From Delphinus delphis (Eukaryota; Chordata; Mammalia; Artiodactyla; Delphinidae), in the NCBI RefSeq assembly GCF_949987515.2, contig NC_082694.2, forward strand, positions 9,665,958 through 9,729,957: a stretch of 64,000 bases of DNA, given 5' to 3'. A program made the translations under genes and the position numbers. The notes beneath the pieces are model-generated. The model ran no database searches. It was not told where the DNA came from and worked only from the letters and a program-made list of their open reading frames with translations. Shown here piece after piece: positions 36,708 through 49,134 of the stretch; within the stretch, counting starts at the first letter, position 1, and every line of letters begins with the position of its first letter.

Positions 36708-36958
36708 CATATGATATTGAACTTGGCTATGTGAGCCACCTGCTCCTGGAGGACCATGATTAGAGCATCTTGGCACAGATTAAGCTCCTCCTCCAGCATG
36801 CCGCCACAATCCAGCACTATGGTGATGCACTGTTCCAAGATGACACCAAATATCTGCCGGCTGTTGCTGGTGAGCCAGTCCATCCGCTGCTTGTAGCTCT
36901 CCACAGCTTGTGTTAAGTGTTCCACATACTGATAGATCAGTTCTGATTTGGCTGTCAA
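36708..36958 (-). CDS. VWA3B: VWA3B coding exon, start of first VWA-like domain
   Basis: This 251-bp minus-strand exon encodes LTAKSELIYQYVEHLTQAVE, SYKQRMDWLTSNSRQIFGVI, LEQCITIVLDCGGMLEEELN, LCQDALIMVLQEQVAHIAKF and NII. Acceptor CATTAAG ends at 36959; donor TATG|GTGAGT starts at 36707. The text ITIVLDCGG lies where a VWA domain would have its first strand and the metal-binding DxSxS; here it reads DCGGM, so this domain lacks a canonical MIDAS. The leading helix (IYQYVEHLTQAVESYKQRMDW) and the RQIFGVI motif are typical of the VWA3 family. The exon leaves in phase 2, and the split codon TG|G gives Trp with the next exon. Confidence 0.94.
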
Positions 36959-37366
36959 CTTAATGAAAATAAAAGTAACAAAATAAAATAAAATTAATAA
37001 AAGCACACCAAATCAAGTCATTTGAACCACATTGCAGCCAGGAACAATAGGGCCCACTGAGTCATGGGCTATGCCATCAAGAACTGTACATTAATAACAG
37101 TTTCATAGATGATCCTTCAAACTCCACATAATCCAGGAGGAAGTCTTCCAATCTTTCAACTGAAAAACCCTTGGATAATTCCCCATAGAAGGAAACACGG
37201 TGATGAAATCTATTCAAAAATATAGCACTCTTTTTAAAAAAACGTGTTTCCAGATTGTGTTTAACCTTTCTAGTTACAGAATTATTTTTATCTGAAAATG
37301 CTCAGGGGTACTTTAAGAAATTAGGTAGAAGAAAAGAGAGATTAGCAAAGGCAGAGGGGAAAAAAG
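36959..37366 (-). other. VWA3B intron; left copy of a direct repeat
   Basis: Unique intron. At 37316-37366 lies AGAAATTAGGTAGAAGAAAA and more, which recurs at 44655-44705 on the far side of the L1 complex. Confidence 0.55.
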
Positions 37367-39570
37367 TTCCTAAAGGAACTAGAAAAAGATGAACAAACAA
37401 AACACGGAGTTAGTAGAAAGAAGGAAATCATAAAGATCAGAGCAGAAATAAATGAAATAGAGACTAAAGAAGCAATAGAAAATAACAACGAAACTAAGAG
37501 TTGGTTCTTTGAAAGATAAACAAAACTGATAAACCTTTAGCCAGACTCACAGAGAAAAAAAGAGAGTGCCCAAATCAATAAAACCAGTAATGAAAAAGAA
37601 AAACTTACAACCAACATTACAGAAATACAAAGGATCATAAGAGATTGCTATGAACAACTATACACCAACAAAATGAACAACCTAGAAGAAATGCACAAAT
37701 CTCCCAGATGGAACCAGGAAGACACAGAAAATATGAACAGGTCAATTATCAGTAATGAAATTTAATCAGTAATAAAAAAAAAAACCAACAACTCCCCCAA
37801 AACAAAAATGTAGAACCAGATGGCTTCACAGGTGAATTCTACCAAACATTTAGGGAAGAGTTAACACCTATCCTTCTCAAACTATTCCACAAAAATTGCA
37901 AAGGAAAGAACACTTCCAAACTCATTCGGCCAGCATCACCGATACCAAAACCAGATTATCACAAAAAGAGAAAATTACAGGCTTATCACTGATTCACATA
38001 GATGCAAAACTCTTCAACAAAATATTAGCAAACCAAATCCAAAAATACATTAAAAGGATCATATATCATGATCAAGTGGGATTTATTCCAGAGATGCAAG
38101 GATGGTTCAGTACCTGCAAATCAATAAATGCAATACACCACTTTAACAAACTGAAGAATAAAAATCATATGATCATCTCAATGGATGCAGAAAAAGTTTC
38201 TGACAAAACTTAATATCCATTTATGATAAAAAAAAAAAAACTCTCGACAAAGTGGATATAGAGGGAACAGACTTCAACAAAATAAAGGCCATATATGATA
38301 AACCTATAGCTCACAGCATACTTGATGGTGAAAAGCTGAAAGCATTTCCTCTAAGATCAGGAACAAGACCAGGATGCCTGCTCTTGCCACTTTAATTCAA
38401 CATAGTATTGTAAGTCTTAGCCAGAGCAATCAGACAAAAAAGAAATAAAAGGAATTCAAATTGGAAAGGAAGAAGTAAAACTGTCACTGTTTGCAAATGA
38501 CATGATACTATACATAGAAAATCCTAAAGACACCACCAAAAAACTACCAGAGTTCATCAATGAATTCAGGATACAAAATTAGTATACAGAAATTTGTTGT
38601 AGTTCTATACACTAACAATGAACTACCAGAAAGAGAAATTAAGAAAACAATCCCGTTTACTATCACATCAAAAAGAATAAAATACCTAGGAATAAATCTA
38701 AGGAGGTAAAAGACCTGTACTCAGAAAACTATTAAGACACTAATGAAAGAAATTAAAGATGACACAGATAGAAAGATATACTGTGTTCATGGATTGGAAG
38801 AATTAATATTGTTAAAATGACCATACTACCCAAGGCAACCTATATATTTATGCCAGCCTTATCAAAACATCAATGGCGTTTTTCACAGAACTAGCACAAA
38901 TAATTTTAAAATTTGTATGAAAACACAAAAGACCGCGAATAGCCAAAGCAATCTTTAGAAAGAAGAACAGAGCTGGTGGTATCATGTTCCCTGACTTCAG
39001 ACTATACTACAAAGCCAGCAATCAAAACAGTATGGTACTGGAACAAAAGCAGACACATAGATCAACGACGCAGAACAGACAGCCCAGAAATAAACCCATG
39101 CATTTATGGTCAATTAATTTATGCAAAAGAGACAAGAATATACAATTGGGAAAAGACACTCTCTTCAATAAGTGGTGCTGGGAAAACTAGACAGCTACTT
39201 GTAAAAGAATAAAATTAGAATATTTTCTCACACCGCCTACAAAAATAACCTCAAAATGAATTAAAGACCTAAATGTAATACTGGAAACCATAAAACTCCT
39301 GGGGGAAAACATAGGAAGAACACTCTTTGACATAAATCGCAGCAATATCTTTTTGAATCTGTCTCCTAAGGCAAAGGAAACAAAAGCAAAAGTGAACAAA
39401 TGGGACCTAATTAAACTGAAAAGCTTTTGCACAACATATGAAACCACTGGCAAAATGAAAAGACAACCTTCTGAACGGGAGAAAATATTTGCAAATGATA
39501 TGACTGATAAGGGATTAATATCCAAAATATAGAGTCATACAAATCAATATCAAAAAAAACAAACAACTCA
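37367..39570 (+). mobile_element. 5'-truncated L1, left part
   Basis: Starts inside ORF2 (GAAGGAAATCATAAAGATCAG text). The reverse transcriptase motif reads [15 protein letters not shown] near 38490, where FADD has become FAND, so a catalytic Asp is lost. Many frameshifts. Interrupted at 39571 by the PABPC4 retrocopy and resumes at about 43024. Confidence 0.88.
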
Positions 39571-39708
39571 CTCTCCGCCCTGGGTCGCCGCAGCCTCCGC
39601 CGCTTTCAGGCCTAGCAGCCTGAAGAAAGAAAAAAAAAAAACAGAAAAAGATAAAAAAGAAAAGAAATCCGGAAACGCTTTTAAATCTTTTAAAAAAAGA
39701 AAGAAAGA

Positions 39709-39910
39709 GGGCTTCCCTGGTGGCGCAGTGGTTGAGAGTCCGCCTGCCGATGCAGGGGACACGGGTTCGTGCCCCGGTCCGGGAGGATCCCACATGCCGC
39801 GGAGCGGCTGGGCCCGTGAGCCATGGCCGCTGAGCCTGCGCGTCCGGAGCCTGTGCTCCGCAACGGGAGAGGCCACAACAGTGAGAGGCCCGCGTACCGC
39901 AAAAAAAAAA
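39709..39910 (+). mobile_element. CHR-type SINE in the A-rich 5' UTR of the PABPC4 retrocopy
   Basis: Short-form SINE, very close to the group consensus. Flanked by AAAAAAAGAAAGAAA-type repeats. It was inserted into the A-rich tract that PABPC mRNAs carry in their 5' UTR. Confidence 0.92.
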
Positions 39911-39949
39911 AAAAAAAGAAAGAAAAAAAAGAGCGAATCCTCCTCAGAG

Positions 39950-40260
39950 GACCCGTGGGGAAGTCACTATGGCACGCTTCCTGCCTGCCCCACGCCGCCG
40001 CCGCCGCCCCCGGGCGCCCGTCGGTCCCCGCCCGTCAGTCCCCGCCCGCCGGTCCGGTGGTGAGCCGCTCGCGCGCCCGCGTCCACGCACTTCCTTACGC
40101 CACCCGGCCGCGCCGCGTGGCAGCCCGAGCCCGCCGCACCCGCCCCCCGCACGCCGGCCTCCGCGCTGCACGTGTCCGCGCTGCCCTTCGCCTGCCTGGC
40201 GTGGGTGGCGCCTGCGCGCTCGGGCAGCCCGGGGGCTTGCAGAGTCGGCACCGACAAATA
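39950..40260. other. CpG-dense block carried by the PABPC4 retrocopy
   Basis: GC-rich and CpG-dense by inspection (for example GCCGCCGCCGCCCCCGGGCG, then GCTCGCGCGCCCGCG). It corresponds to the parent mRNA's 5' leader. It stands out against the AT-rich L1 around it. Confidence 0.8.
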
Positions 40261-40751
40261 TTTGGTTTCCCGTTTTCCCGGGCTGCCGTAATCTTAAACC
40301 GCCAGGAGCCCGAGGCCTATTTTTATAGAGAAACGCACGTTCCGGAGGCCGCCGTGGGCACCACGGGGTTGCCTCTGGAAGAATTTTTGTAATTTGGAGG
40401 ACAGTCCCCGTTTTAATTTTTTTCATTTTTTGAAATTGGGAGCTTCCAGACCAGGACAGCTGAAAATTGCAAACTCCCAGGGAGGGCCATATTGGTTTTG
40501 AGAGCCTTTTGTCTGCGGTTTGGCAGTCTCCTCCGAGCCGCCCCCAGACTCCTCTCCGGCCCGCGGAGCCCACTCCAGCTTCTCTGAGCTTCACTGCCAC
40601 CTGTGAGCCGCGGCACGGGCCACGGCTCCGAGCGGAAACCCCCTTTGTCCTGTGTGGTCCCTCTAAGAAGTCCTCCTGGCGGGGCTCAGGGTGGTGGGGA
40701 GATGAACGCTGCAGCCAGCAGCTACCCCATAGCCTCCCTGTACGTGGGTGA

Positions 40752-40994
<243 letters not shown>

Positions 40995-40997
40995 TAG

Positions 40998-41908
<911 letters not shown>

Positions 41909-43023
41909 TGAAATCAGTTCCAGCCTGCAGCTGGGGGCTACTTTGTGCCAGCAGTTCCACAGGCTCAGGGAAGACCTCCGTATTACCTAACCAGTTAGCA
42001 CAGATGAGGCCTAATCCACGCTGGCAGCAAGGTGGGAGACCTCAAGGCTTCCAAGGAATGCCAAGTGCTATACGCCAGTCTGGGCGTCGTCCAGCCCTTC
42101 GCCATCTGGCTCCAGCTGGTAATGCTCCAGCCTCTCGCAGCCTCCCTACTACCACTCAGAGTCGGGTCTGAGTGCCCAGACCGCTTGGCTATTGACTTTG
42201 GTGGGGCTGGTGCCGCCAGCAAGGGCTGACTGACAGCTGCCAGTCTGGAGGTGTTTCCGCAGCTGGGCAGAACCTAGCGCCTCGTGCTGCTGTTGCTGCC
42301 GCTGCTGCTCGGGCTGTTGCACCTTACGAATACGCCTCCAGTGTCCGCAGCCCTCACCCAGCCATCCAGCCCCTGCAGGCACCCCAGCTTGTGGTCCATA
42401 TGCAAGGGCAGGAGCCACTGACCGTCTCCATGCTGGCCGCAGCACACCCCCAGGAACAGAAGCAGATGCTGGGTGAACGTTTGTTCCTGCTCAACCAGAT
42501 GATGCACTCAAACCTGGCCGGGAGGATTACGGGGATGCTGCTGGAGATTGACAGCTCGGAGCTGCTGCACGTGCTGGAGTCCCTGAGTCTCTCCGCTCCA
42601 AGGTGGATGAAGCTGTGGCGGTCCTACAGGCTCATCATGCCAAGAAAGAAGGTGGCCAGAAGGTGGGCGCTGTTGCTGCTGCTACCTCTTAGACAAGGAC
42701 AAACCGATTCAAAAGCCAAATAACCCCTCATGGAATTCAGCTCAAGGTTTGAAGATGCCCTAGCTCGTCCTATGGACCTCAACACCAAGACCCACAAATT
42801 GCAAATTTAGTAGGTCATTTTGTATCAAAAGGTCAATTCTGAAGCGCCTAGAATTTTTCAATTGAAAGATTATATTCTTTGGGTTCTGATATGGCGCAGA
42901 CAGTGTTAACTTTTTTTTTCTATTGTGAGTTTTGATTTTTCCCCCCAGAAATTGATTTTATTTGATGTACCCAAGTCTTACCCAAGTTTCTCAATAAAGA
43001 AAAAAATCTCCATTAAAAAAAAA

Positions 43024-44110
43024 ATGGAAAAAATGGGCAGAAGATCTAAATAGACATTTTCCCAAAGAAGACATACAGATGGTCAACAGGCACATGAAAA
43101 GATGCTCAACGTCACTAATCATCAGAGAAATGCAAATCAAAACCACAATGAGATATCAGCTCACACCTGTCAGAATGGCTATCATCAAAAAGACCACAAA
43201 TAGGGCTTCCCTGGTGGCGCAGTGGTTGGGAGTCCGCCTGCCAATGCAGGGGACACGGGTTCGAGCCCTAGTCCGGGAGGATCCCACATGCCGCGGAGCA
43301 ACTAAGCCCATGCGCCACAACTACTGAGCCTGTGCTCTAAAGCTCGAGAGCCACAACTGCTAAGCCCGCGCACCTAGAGCCTGTGCTCCGCAACAAGAGA
43401 GGCCACCGCAGTGAGAAGCCCGCGCACCGCGATGAAGAGTAGCCCCCTCTTGCGGCAACTAGAGAAAACCCGTGCATGGCAAGGAAGACCCAATGCAGCT
43501 AAAAGTAAAAAATAAAGTAAAAAAAAATTTTTTTTAAAATAGAGATGAAAAGCCTTAAAAATGTTTTAAAAAAAAAGACCACAAATAACAAATGCTCAGG
43601 AAATGGAGAAAACGGAACCCTCCTACACTGTTGGTGGAAATGTAATTGGTGCAGCCCCTATGAAAAACAGTATGGAAGTTCTTCAAAAAACTAAAAATAG
43701 AACTGGCATATAATCCAGCAATTCTCCTGGGTATATATCCAAATAAAATGAAAATGCTAATTCGTAGGTATACATGCAGCCCAATGTTCATAGCAGCATT
43801 ATTTACAGTAGCCAGATAATGGAAGCTATGGAAGCAACGTAAGTATTCATCAACATATGAATGGATAAAGGAGATGTGATATATATATATATACATATAT
43901 CACACAATAGAATAGAATATTACTCAGAATTTTACTCAGCCATAAATAGAATATTACTCAGCCATAAAAAAATAATGAAAGCTTGCCATTTGCAACAACA
44001 TGGATGGATCTGGAGGATATTATGCTCAGTGAAATAAGTCAGACAGAGAAAGACAAATATTGTGTAATCACATGTGGAATCTGAAAAATAAAACGAATGA
44101 ATATAACAAA
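43024..44110 (+). mobile_element. 5'-truncated L1, right part
   Basis: Continues the L1 broken at 39570, from AAAAAATGGGCAGAAGATC through the end of ORF2 and part of the 3' UTR. It carries a long SINE. It ends near CATGTGGAATCTGAAAAATA. Confidence 0.85.
43203..43571 (+). mobile_element. CHR-type SINE, long form
   Basis: Perfect 16-bp duplication AAAAAGACCACAAATA at 43187-43202 and 43572-43587. The tail is unusually long and mixed (AAAATTTTTTTTAAAATAG and more), about 60 bp beyond the usual end. Confidence 0.92.
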
Positions 44111-44185
44111 AAATGCATCTGTATCATATTTGCATCTGGCGTTGAATTGTATCGTTTCATAAATGACATCAAATTTGTATTCAAC

Positions 44186-44588
44186 CTAGAGATTATCATA
44201 CTAAGTGAAGTCAGACAAGAAAGACAAATATCATATGATATCACTTATATGTGGAATTTAAAAAAATGATACAAATGGACTTATTTACAGAACGGAAGCA
44301 GACTCAACAGACTTTGAGAAAAAACTTATGGTTACCAAAGGGGGAAGGTGGCGGGGGGAGGATAAATCAGGAGTTTGGGATTAACATATACCCACTACTG
44401 TATATAAAATCAACAAGGACCTACTGTATAACACAGGAAACTCTACTCAATCATCTGTAATAACATATGGGAAAAGAATCTGAAAAAGAATGGATATGTG
44501 TATATGTATAACTAAATCACTTTGTACACCTGAAACTAACACAACAATGTTAATAAACAATGTACTCTAATAAAAAATTAAATTAAAA
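44186..44588 (+). mobile_element. L1 3'-end fragment, separate later insertion
   Basis: A second, shorter L1 3' end (AGATTATCATACTAAGTGAA to AATAAAAAATTAAATTAAAA). Flanked by a perfect 15-bp duplication, AAATTTGTATTCAAC, at 44171-44185 and 44589-44603. Confidence 0.9.
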
Positions 44589-44603
44589 AAATTTGTATTC
44601 AAC

Positions 44604-46036
44604 AAATCTAGATAAAATTCAGACACTCCAGAGAAAACTGGGTTGGGCTGGGGGAGAAATTAGGTAGAAGAAAAGAGAGATCAGCAAAGGCAGATGAAAA
44701 AAAAAAATCTCACTGAAACATCTGCCTAAGCATAATATGCCAAAAATATTTCTGAAAATGCTTCTAAACATGCCAGCACATCTGCCTGGCTTCCTCTAAG
44801 GGATGCCACCCCACTACCCATCCTCCCGCTCACAGCCTTTGTCCTATGTCCTCTTGTCTCTCAGGCCAAGCTCCCCTGTACCTGGATCACTTGATCACCC
44901 AGGGCTGCCACCAACACTCTAGGGGCTGCCCCTGAAAGGTGACTTACAAATAAAGCATCGTTCACACAGGTCAGGCAAAATCGTGCAAGGCCTTTCAGGG
45001 TGTAGGGAGGCAGGAGACAGACAAAAGGAATAAGAAAAAAGTGTACCCTATGCTGTGAAGAATCAGACATTAAAAGATCTGGTACTTTAAAAAAAACAAC
45101 TTTAACAATCTTCACAACACCCCCAAACACCTAAATGGTTAAGGAAAATGTGTCTTCGGAACACACCATGTAATTCTACGTTTTCACGCTGGCCCCTCTG
45201 CCTTCAACTCCTTTCGTTCTCATCCCAGCCCCCTCCCCACGCCCCCGTGTCGGCAGAATTCCTAACTCCCTCGCCAGAGTTCACGGCACTTACTACAAAC
45301 CTCTACCACAACACAGAAACCAGGGTGGGACCATGTCATAGGGGCCATGTGGGTGGAATTAGATGGCAAAGACAGACGTTTTCAATACTGCCACATTGAT
45401 TTTAAGGTGGTTCAGATTTAAAAAGCTGCGCAGCGCCACCAAAATAAAAATGAAAATAAAAGTAATGTACATTTTTTAAATGTTAAGAAATAACCATCCA
45501 GGTGGTACGTGAATGTAAAGTGACATGAAAAAGTATCCAGGAAGCAACATGATGGGACGTGTGTCTCTGGAGCTCCCTGTGGTGGCCGGGGTGTGCACAG
45601 CACCTGACGTGTTAAGGGTGCGCAGGAATCACGTGTTGAATTGCTGGGAATGAAGGACTCCAGTAACAGATGCCACTCAATCTCTGTCCACTACTACCTG
45701 CATCAGGGGTCCTCTATTCCTAGAGCATCTACCAGATAACAGCAGCTTGTGCTTGCCTGTCAACTAACTTCTGTCATACTGCTTTGTTTCTTTATTTTCC
45801 AGGCAAAACAAAGTGTTGATATGCAAAGGTTTTCACCTCCGGTCAAGACCTTTCTGCTCTCATCTCTAATGGGTCAAGTGCTTCTCTCTCCAGTTCCTGG
45901 GCCGTGACATTCACCACTGTCTACACACAGAAGAAATCCTCCAGCCCTGATAAGGCCTTGGCCTGCCTGCCTCTCCATGTAGACCTCAGTAGCATGTCCC
46001 AGGACCTGGCCATCCATCGAGGGAACTCTGACTTAC
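44604..46036 (-). other. VWA3B intron, mostly unique
   Basis: 44655-44705 is the right copy of the repeat also at 37316-37366. The rest shows no recognised element or exon. Confidence 0.5.
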
Positions 46037-46131
46037 ATTGTACGCTCTGCCATCTTCCGTTGTATAGATCCGTGGAAACAGGCCGTCTGCATACCGGGAA
46101 GCCACAAGTCTCCCCAGAGACGTCACATAAT
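46037..46131 (-). CDS. VWA3B: VWA3B coding exon
   Basis: A 95-bp exon too short for simple ORF detection. On the minus strand it encodes DYVTSLGRLVASRYADGLFP followed by RIYTTEDGRAYN. The first Asp is completed by the G left from exon 58089-58316. The acceptor is AACATGCAG ending at 46132 and the donor is AAT|GTAAGT starting at 46036. It ends in phase 0, so the next exon starts with Leu (LTAKSELIY), as expected for VWA3B. The short DG...EDGRxYN text probably forms the link between the N-terminal WLQLHGL repeat and the first VWA-like domain. Confidence 0.93.
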
Positions 46132-47139
46132 CTGCATGTTTATAAAGAAAAGCAGTCAAAATGGTACATTATCAACACTTATTTTTATTTCAAAATGCTA
46201 TTCTCTGACATCAGATTATATCCCCAGGGACACCAATAATCCGTGATGCTTAGTATTCTGTTCTAGATAACGAAGTATTTCTAGGTGCTATGATAAATGT
46301 GACTGTTTACGACATGTGAAATCCTGTGATGCATGAATGAACGGGGAGGAAGAACAGGGTTTGTTTCTTGGTCTCCTGGTTCTTTTGTCCAGAATGATTA
46401 AGGCAGAGGTCAAAAAGATGACATAGAAACTGTGTTTAATTCCGGAGATCTTTTATTCAGGACTTGGGCTTAGTTTTCAGAATTTTAAAAATTAAACTTA
46501 GATATTATCTACTGTTCTCTCGAGTGGGGATTCATGAATAAATGAGTGAGATGAAGCAAGTAGGGAATAGAGTCAGAACACTCATACAGGATGTCAAGAC
46601 CACTTTCTTCTCAGAGCATATGCTCAGCTGTTCAACATCCGTCCCATAAACACTCATTGAGCACCGCTATGCGCTAGACACAGTGCTTACAGAATGGGAG
46701 TACAGTGCTTCCTGAAACATATGTTTACTCCTTCGCAGAACTAACAGAAGCTTTCAAGGACTAATTATGACTTGGCAGGACAGAGATGAGGTAAGGCTTC
46801 ATGGAGCTGTTTTATTGTGATAATTATTTTATTGTTGCCGTTATTGTTAGTATTATTAAGTCTCAAAGGTGGTAGAGAGAGTGGTGGTACTCTTCGATCC
46901 AACACTTCCTTTCCTTTGCCTTTCTAGGGAGGCAGGATCACGGCCTACTTGGGAAAGGCAGAAGGGGCAAGGCTGAATTTTAGAGACCAGGTTTGGTCCC
47001 AAATCACCAGGAATGATAAAATTCACAAGTCCTGAAGTTCAGTGTCCATAATAGTAAAGAGCAAAGAATGGATACTTGAATCCCATCAGCAATAACCTCA
47101 CTCAATAAATCTCTCAATCTTTAAAATCTTCATTTCTAA
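46132..47139 (-). other. VWA3B intron; weak L2 trace
   Basis: About 46630-46735 resembles an L2 3' end (AACACTCATTGAGCACCG then AGACACAGTGCTTACAG). Otherwise unassigned. Confidence 0.45.
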
Positions 47140-47151
47140 GATTTCAACATC

Positions 47152-47362
47152 TTTTTTTTTTTTTCTTTGCAGTATGCGAGCCTCTCACCGTTGTGGCCTC
47201 TCCCATTGCAGAGCACAGGCTCCGGATGCGCAGGCTCATTGGCCATGGCTCACGGGCCTAGCCGCTCCGCGGCATGTGGGATCCTCCCGGACTGGGGCAC
47301 GAACCCGTGTCCCCTGCATCGGAAGGCGGACTCTCAACCACTGCGCCACCAGGGAAGCCCCT
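47152..47362 (-). mobile_element. CHR-type SINE, twin A (minus)
   Basis: Short form in reverse orientation with poly(T) at 47152-47165. Bounded by GATTTCAACAT at 47140-47150 and 47363-47373. Confidence 0.93.
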
Positions 47363-47373
47363 GATTTCAACAT

Positions 47374-47578
47374 TTTTTTTTTTTGCGGTACACAGGCCTC
47401 TCACCGTTGCGGCCTCTCCCGTTGCGGAGCACAGGCTCCGGACGCGCAGGCTCAGCGGCCATGGCTCACTGGCCCAGCCGCTCCGCGGCATGTGGGATCT
47501 TCCCGGACCGGGGCACGAACCCGTGTCCCCTGCATCGGCAGGCGGACTCTCAACCACTGCGCCACCAGGGAAGCCCCT
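47374..47578 (-). mobile_element. CHR-type SINE, twin B (minus)
   Basis: A second copy in the same orientation, bounded by the same GATTTCAACAT at 47363-47373 and 47579-47589. It differs from twin A at many positions. Confidence 0.93.
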
Positions 47579-47590
47579 GATTTCAACATC

Positions 47591-47989
47591 TTGACTGACA
47601 TCTACAGAGCAGCGTCAAATCACCAGCAGCATTCTCTCTTTACCTAAGACATTTATCTGGAGTCAGGAGGGAGGGCTATTTTCTGAGAATTGAAGAAGGT
47701 GAATCTATATAAGGCTCCATAGCTGTATTAAAATTAAATTAAAAGCCAATTAAAATTAAGGCATTATGAATTCCGCATCCAATAATGGTGAAGTAGATTT
47801 TATTGGCTAACTCTCACACAGAAAAAAATTATAAGCCCTGGACAAAATATTAAAATAGCTACTTGAAGGCACTAGAGAGCAATCAAGAACAGGCAGAAAC
47901 TGGAGTAGCATTAATCCTTGAAAAAAGGAAATTGGTGAGATTTGCATTCATTTAATAAGGGAGGCAGAGTTTGGAGTTTGAGTCCAACC
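47591..47989 (-). other. VWA3B intron; possible old L1 5' text
   Basis: From about 47770 the sequence (CAATAATGGTGAAGTAGATT and on) may be the 5' part of an old L1. Not certain. Confidence 0.4.
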
Positions 47990-48805
47990 AAGTTAACTGC
48001 TTGCTAGAATAAGAATCAGCTCTCCACCCATCAACTGGTAAGTGGATAAACAAACTGTGGAATATCCATACAATTCATCTCCTGATTTTATTTGGCCATA
48101 AAATGAATAAAGTTCTGGCACATGCTACAACATGGATGAATCTTAAAAACATCACATTAAGTGAAAGGTGTCAGGGACTTCCCTGGTGGCGCAGTGGTTA
48201 AGAATCCGCCTGCCAATGCAGGGGACACGGGTTCGAGCCCTGGTCCGGGAAGATCCCCCATGCAACTAAGCCCGTGCACCACAGCTACTAAGCCTGCACT
48301 CTAGAGCCCGTGAGCTCCAACTACTGAGCCCACGTGCCACAACTACTGAAGCCCGCCTGCCTAGAGCCCGTGCTCCACAACGAGAAGCCACAGCAATGAG
48401 AAACCCATGCACCACAACGAAGAGTAGCCCCTGCTCGCCACAACTAGAGAAAGCCCACGCGCAGCAACGAAGACCCAACTCAGCCAAAAATTAATTAATT
48501 AATTTTTTTAAAAGTAAAAGATGTCAGTCACAAAACACCACATATTATATGACTCCATTTATATAAAATGTCCAGAACAAGAAAATCTATAGAGACAGAA
48601 AGTAGACTGCTTTGGGCTGGGGCCTGATGGGCAGGGTGCATAGCTAAGAAGTACACAGTTTCTTTCTGCAGTGATGAAAATGTTCTAAAGTTGACTGTGA
48701 TGATGGTTGCACATATCTGTAAATATTGAATTGCACACTTTAAATGGGTGAATCGTATAGTATGTGAATTACATCTCAATAAAGCTGTTATTTTTTAAAA
48801 AGCAG
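47990..48805 (+). mobile_element. Old L1 3' end split by a SINE
   Basis: Includes CCCATCAACTGGTAAGTGGA, ACATGGATGAATCTTAAAAA, and the end CATCTCAATAAAGCTGTTAT. The SINE at 48175-48513 lies inside it. Confidence 0.85.
48175..48513 (+). mobile_element. CHR-type SINE, long form
   Basis: Near-duplicate flanks GTGAAAGGTGTCAG (48161-48174) and GTAAAAGATGTCAG (48514-48527). Starts GGACTTCCCTGG. Confidence 0.92.
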
Positions 48806-49134
48806 ATATGAGAATCTAGCTGTTTTCTTTTGGGACAAATATTAAAGGGATTTGCAAAAATGTAAAACAGTGCCACTCTTCTCACTACCATTTTTATTTT
48901 AAAAAATATTTTTTTCTTAAAAATGTTATGTTAACATATAATGGGTTTGTTACTTTTAAATGAATTAATAAATATTTTTAAGGGTTTTAGTTTTAACTTC
49001 CAATATGATAAATATCAACAGATGTAAAATGCATAAATTCTTGTAAGAGATTAAAAATGAGGACATGATATGAAAGTGTATACAGGAGATGTAATGAACT
49101 GAATAAAGAAACATTAGGGTAAAAACATTTACAT
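48806..49134 (-). other. VWA3B intron, AT-rich
   Basis: No gene; very AT-rich, possibly degraded L1 5' sequence. Confidence 0.4.

Noticed and set aside
39944..40600. 218-codon minus-strand open frame
   Set aside because: It is the reverse of the GC-rich PABPC4 leader; arginine/glycine-rich text from CpG-rich DNA, not a gene.
42274..42507. Minus-strand Gln/Ser-rich open frame
   Set aside because: Antisense of the Ala-rich linker region of the PABPC4 retrocopy.
47174..47647. 157-codon plus-strand open frame with repeated [22 protein letters not shown] text
   Set aside because: It is a translation of two SINEs; the same peptide recurs at every SINE in the window.
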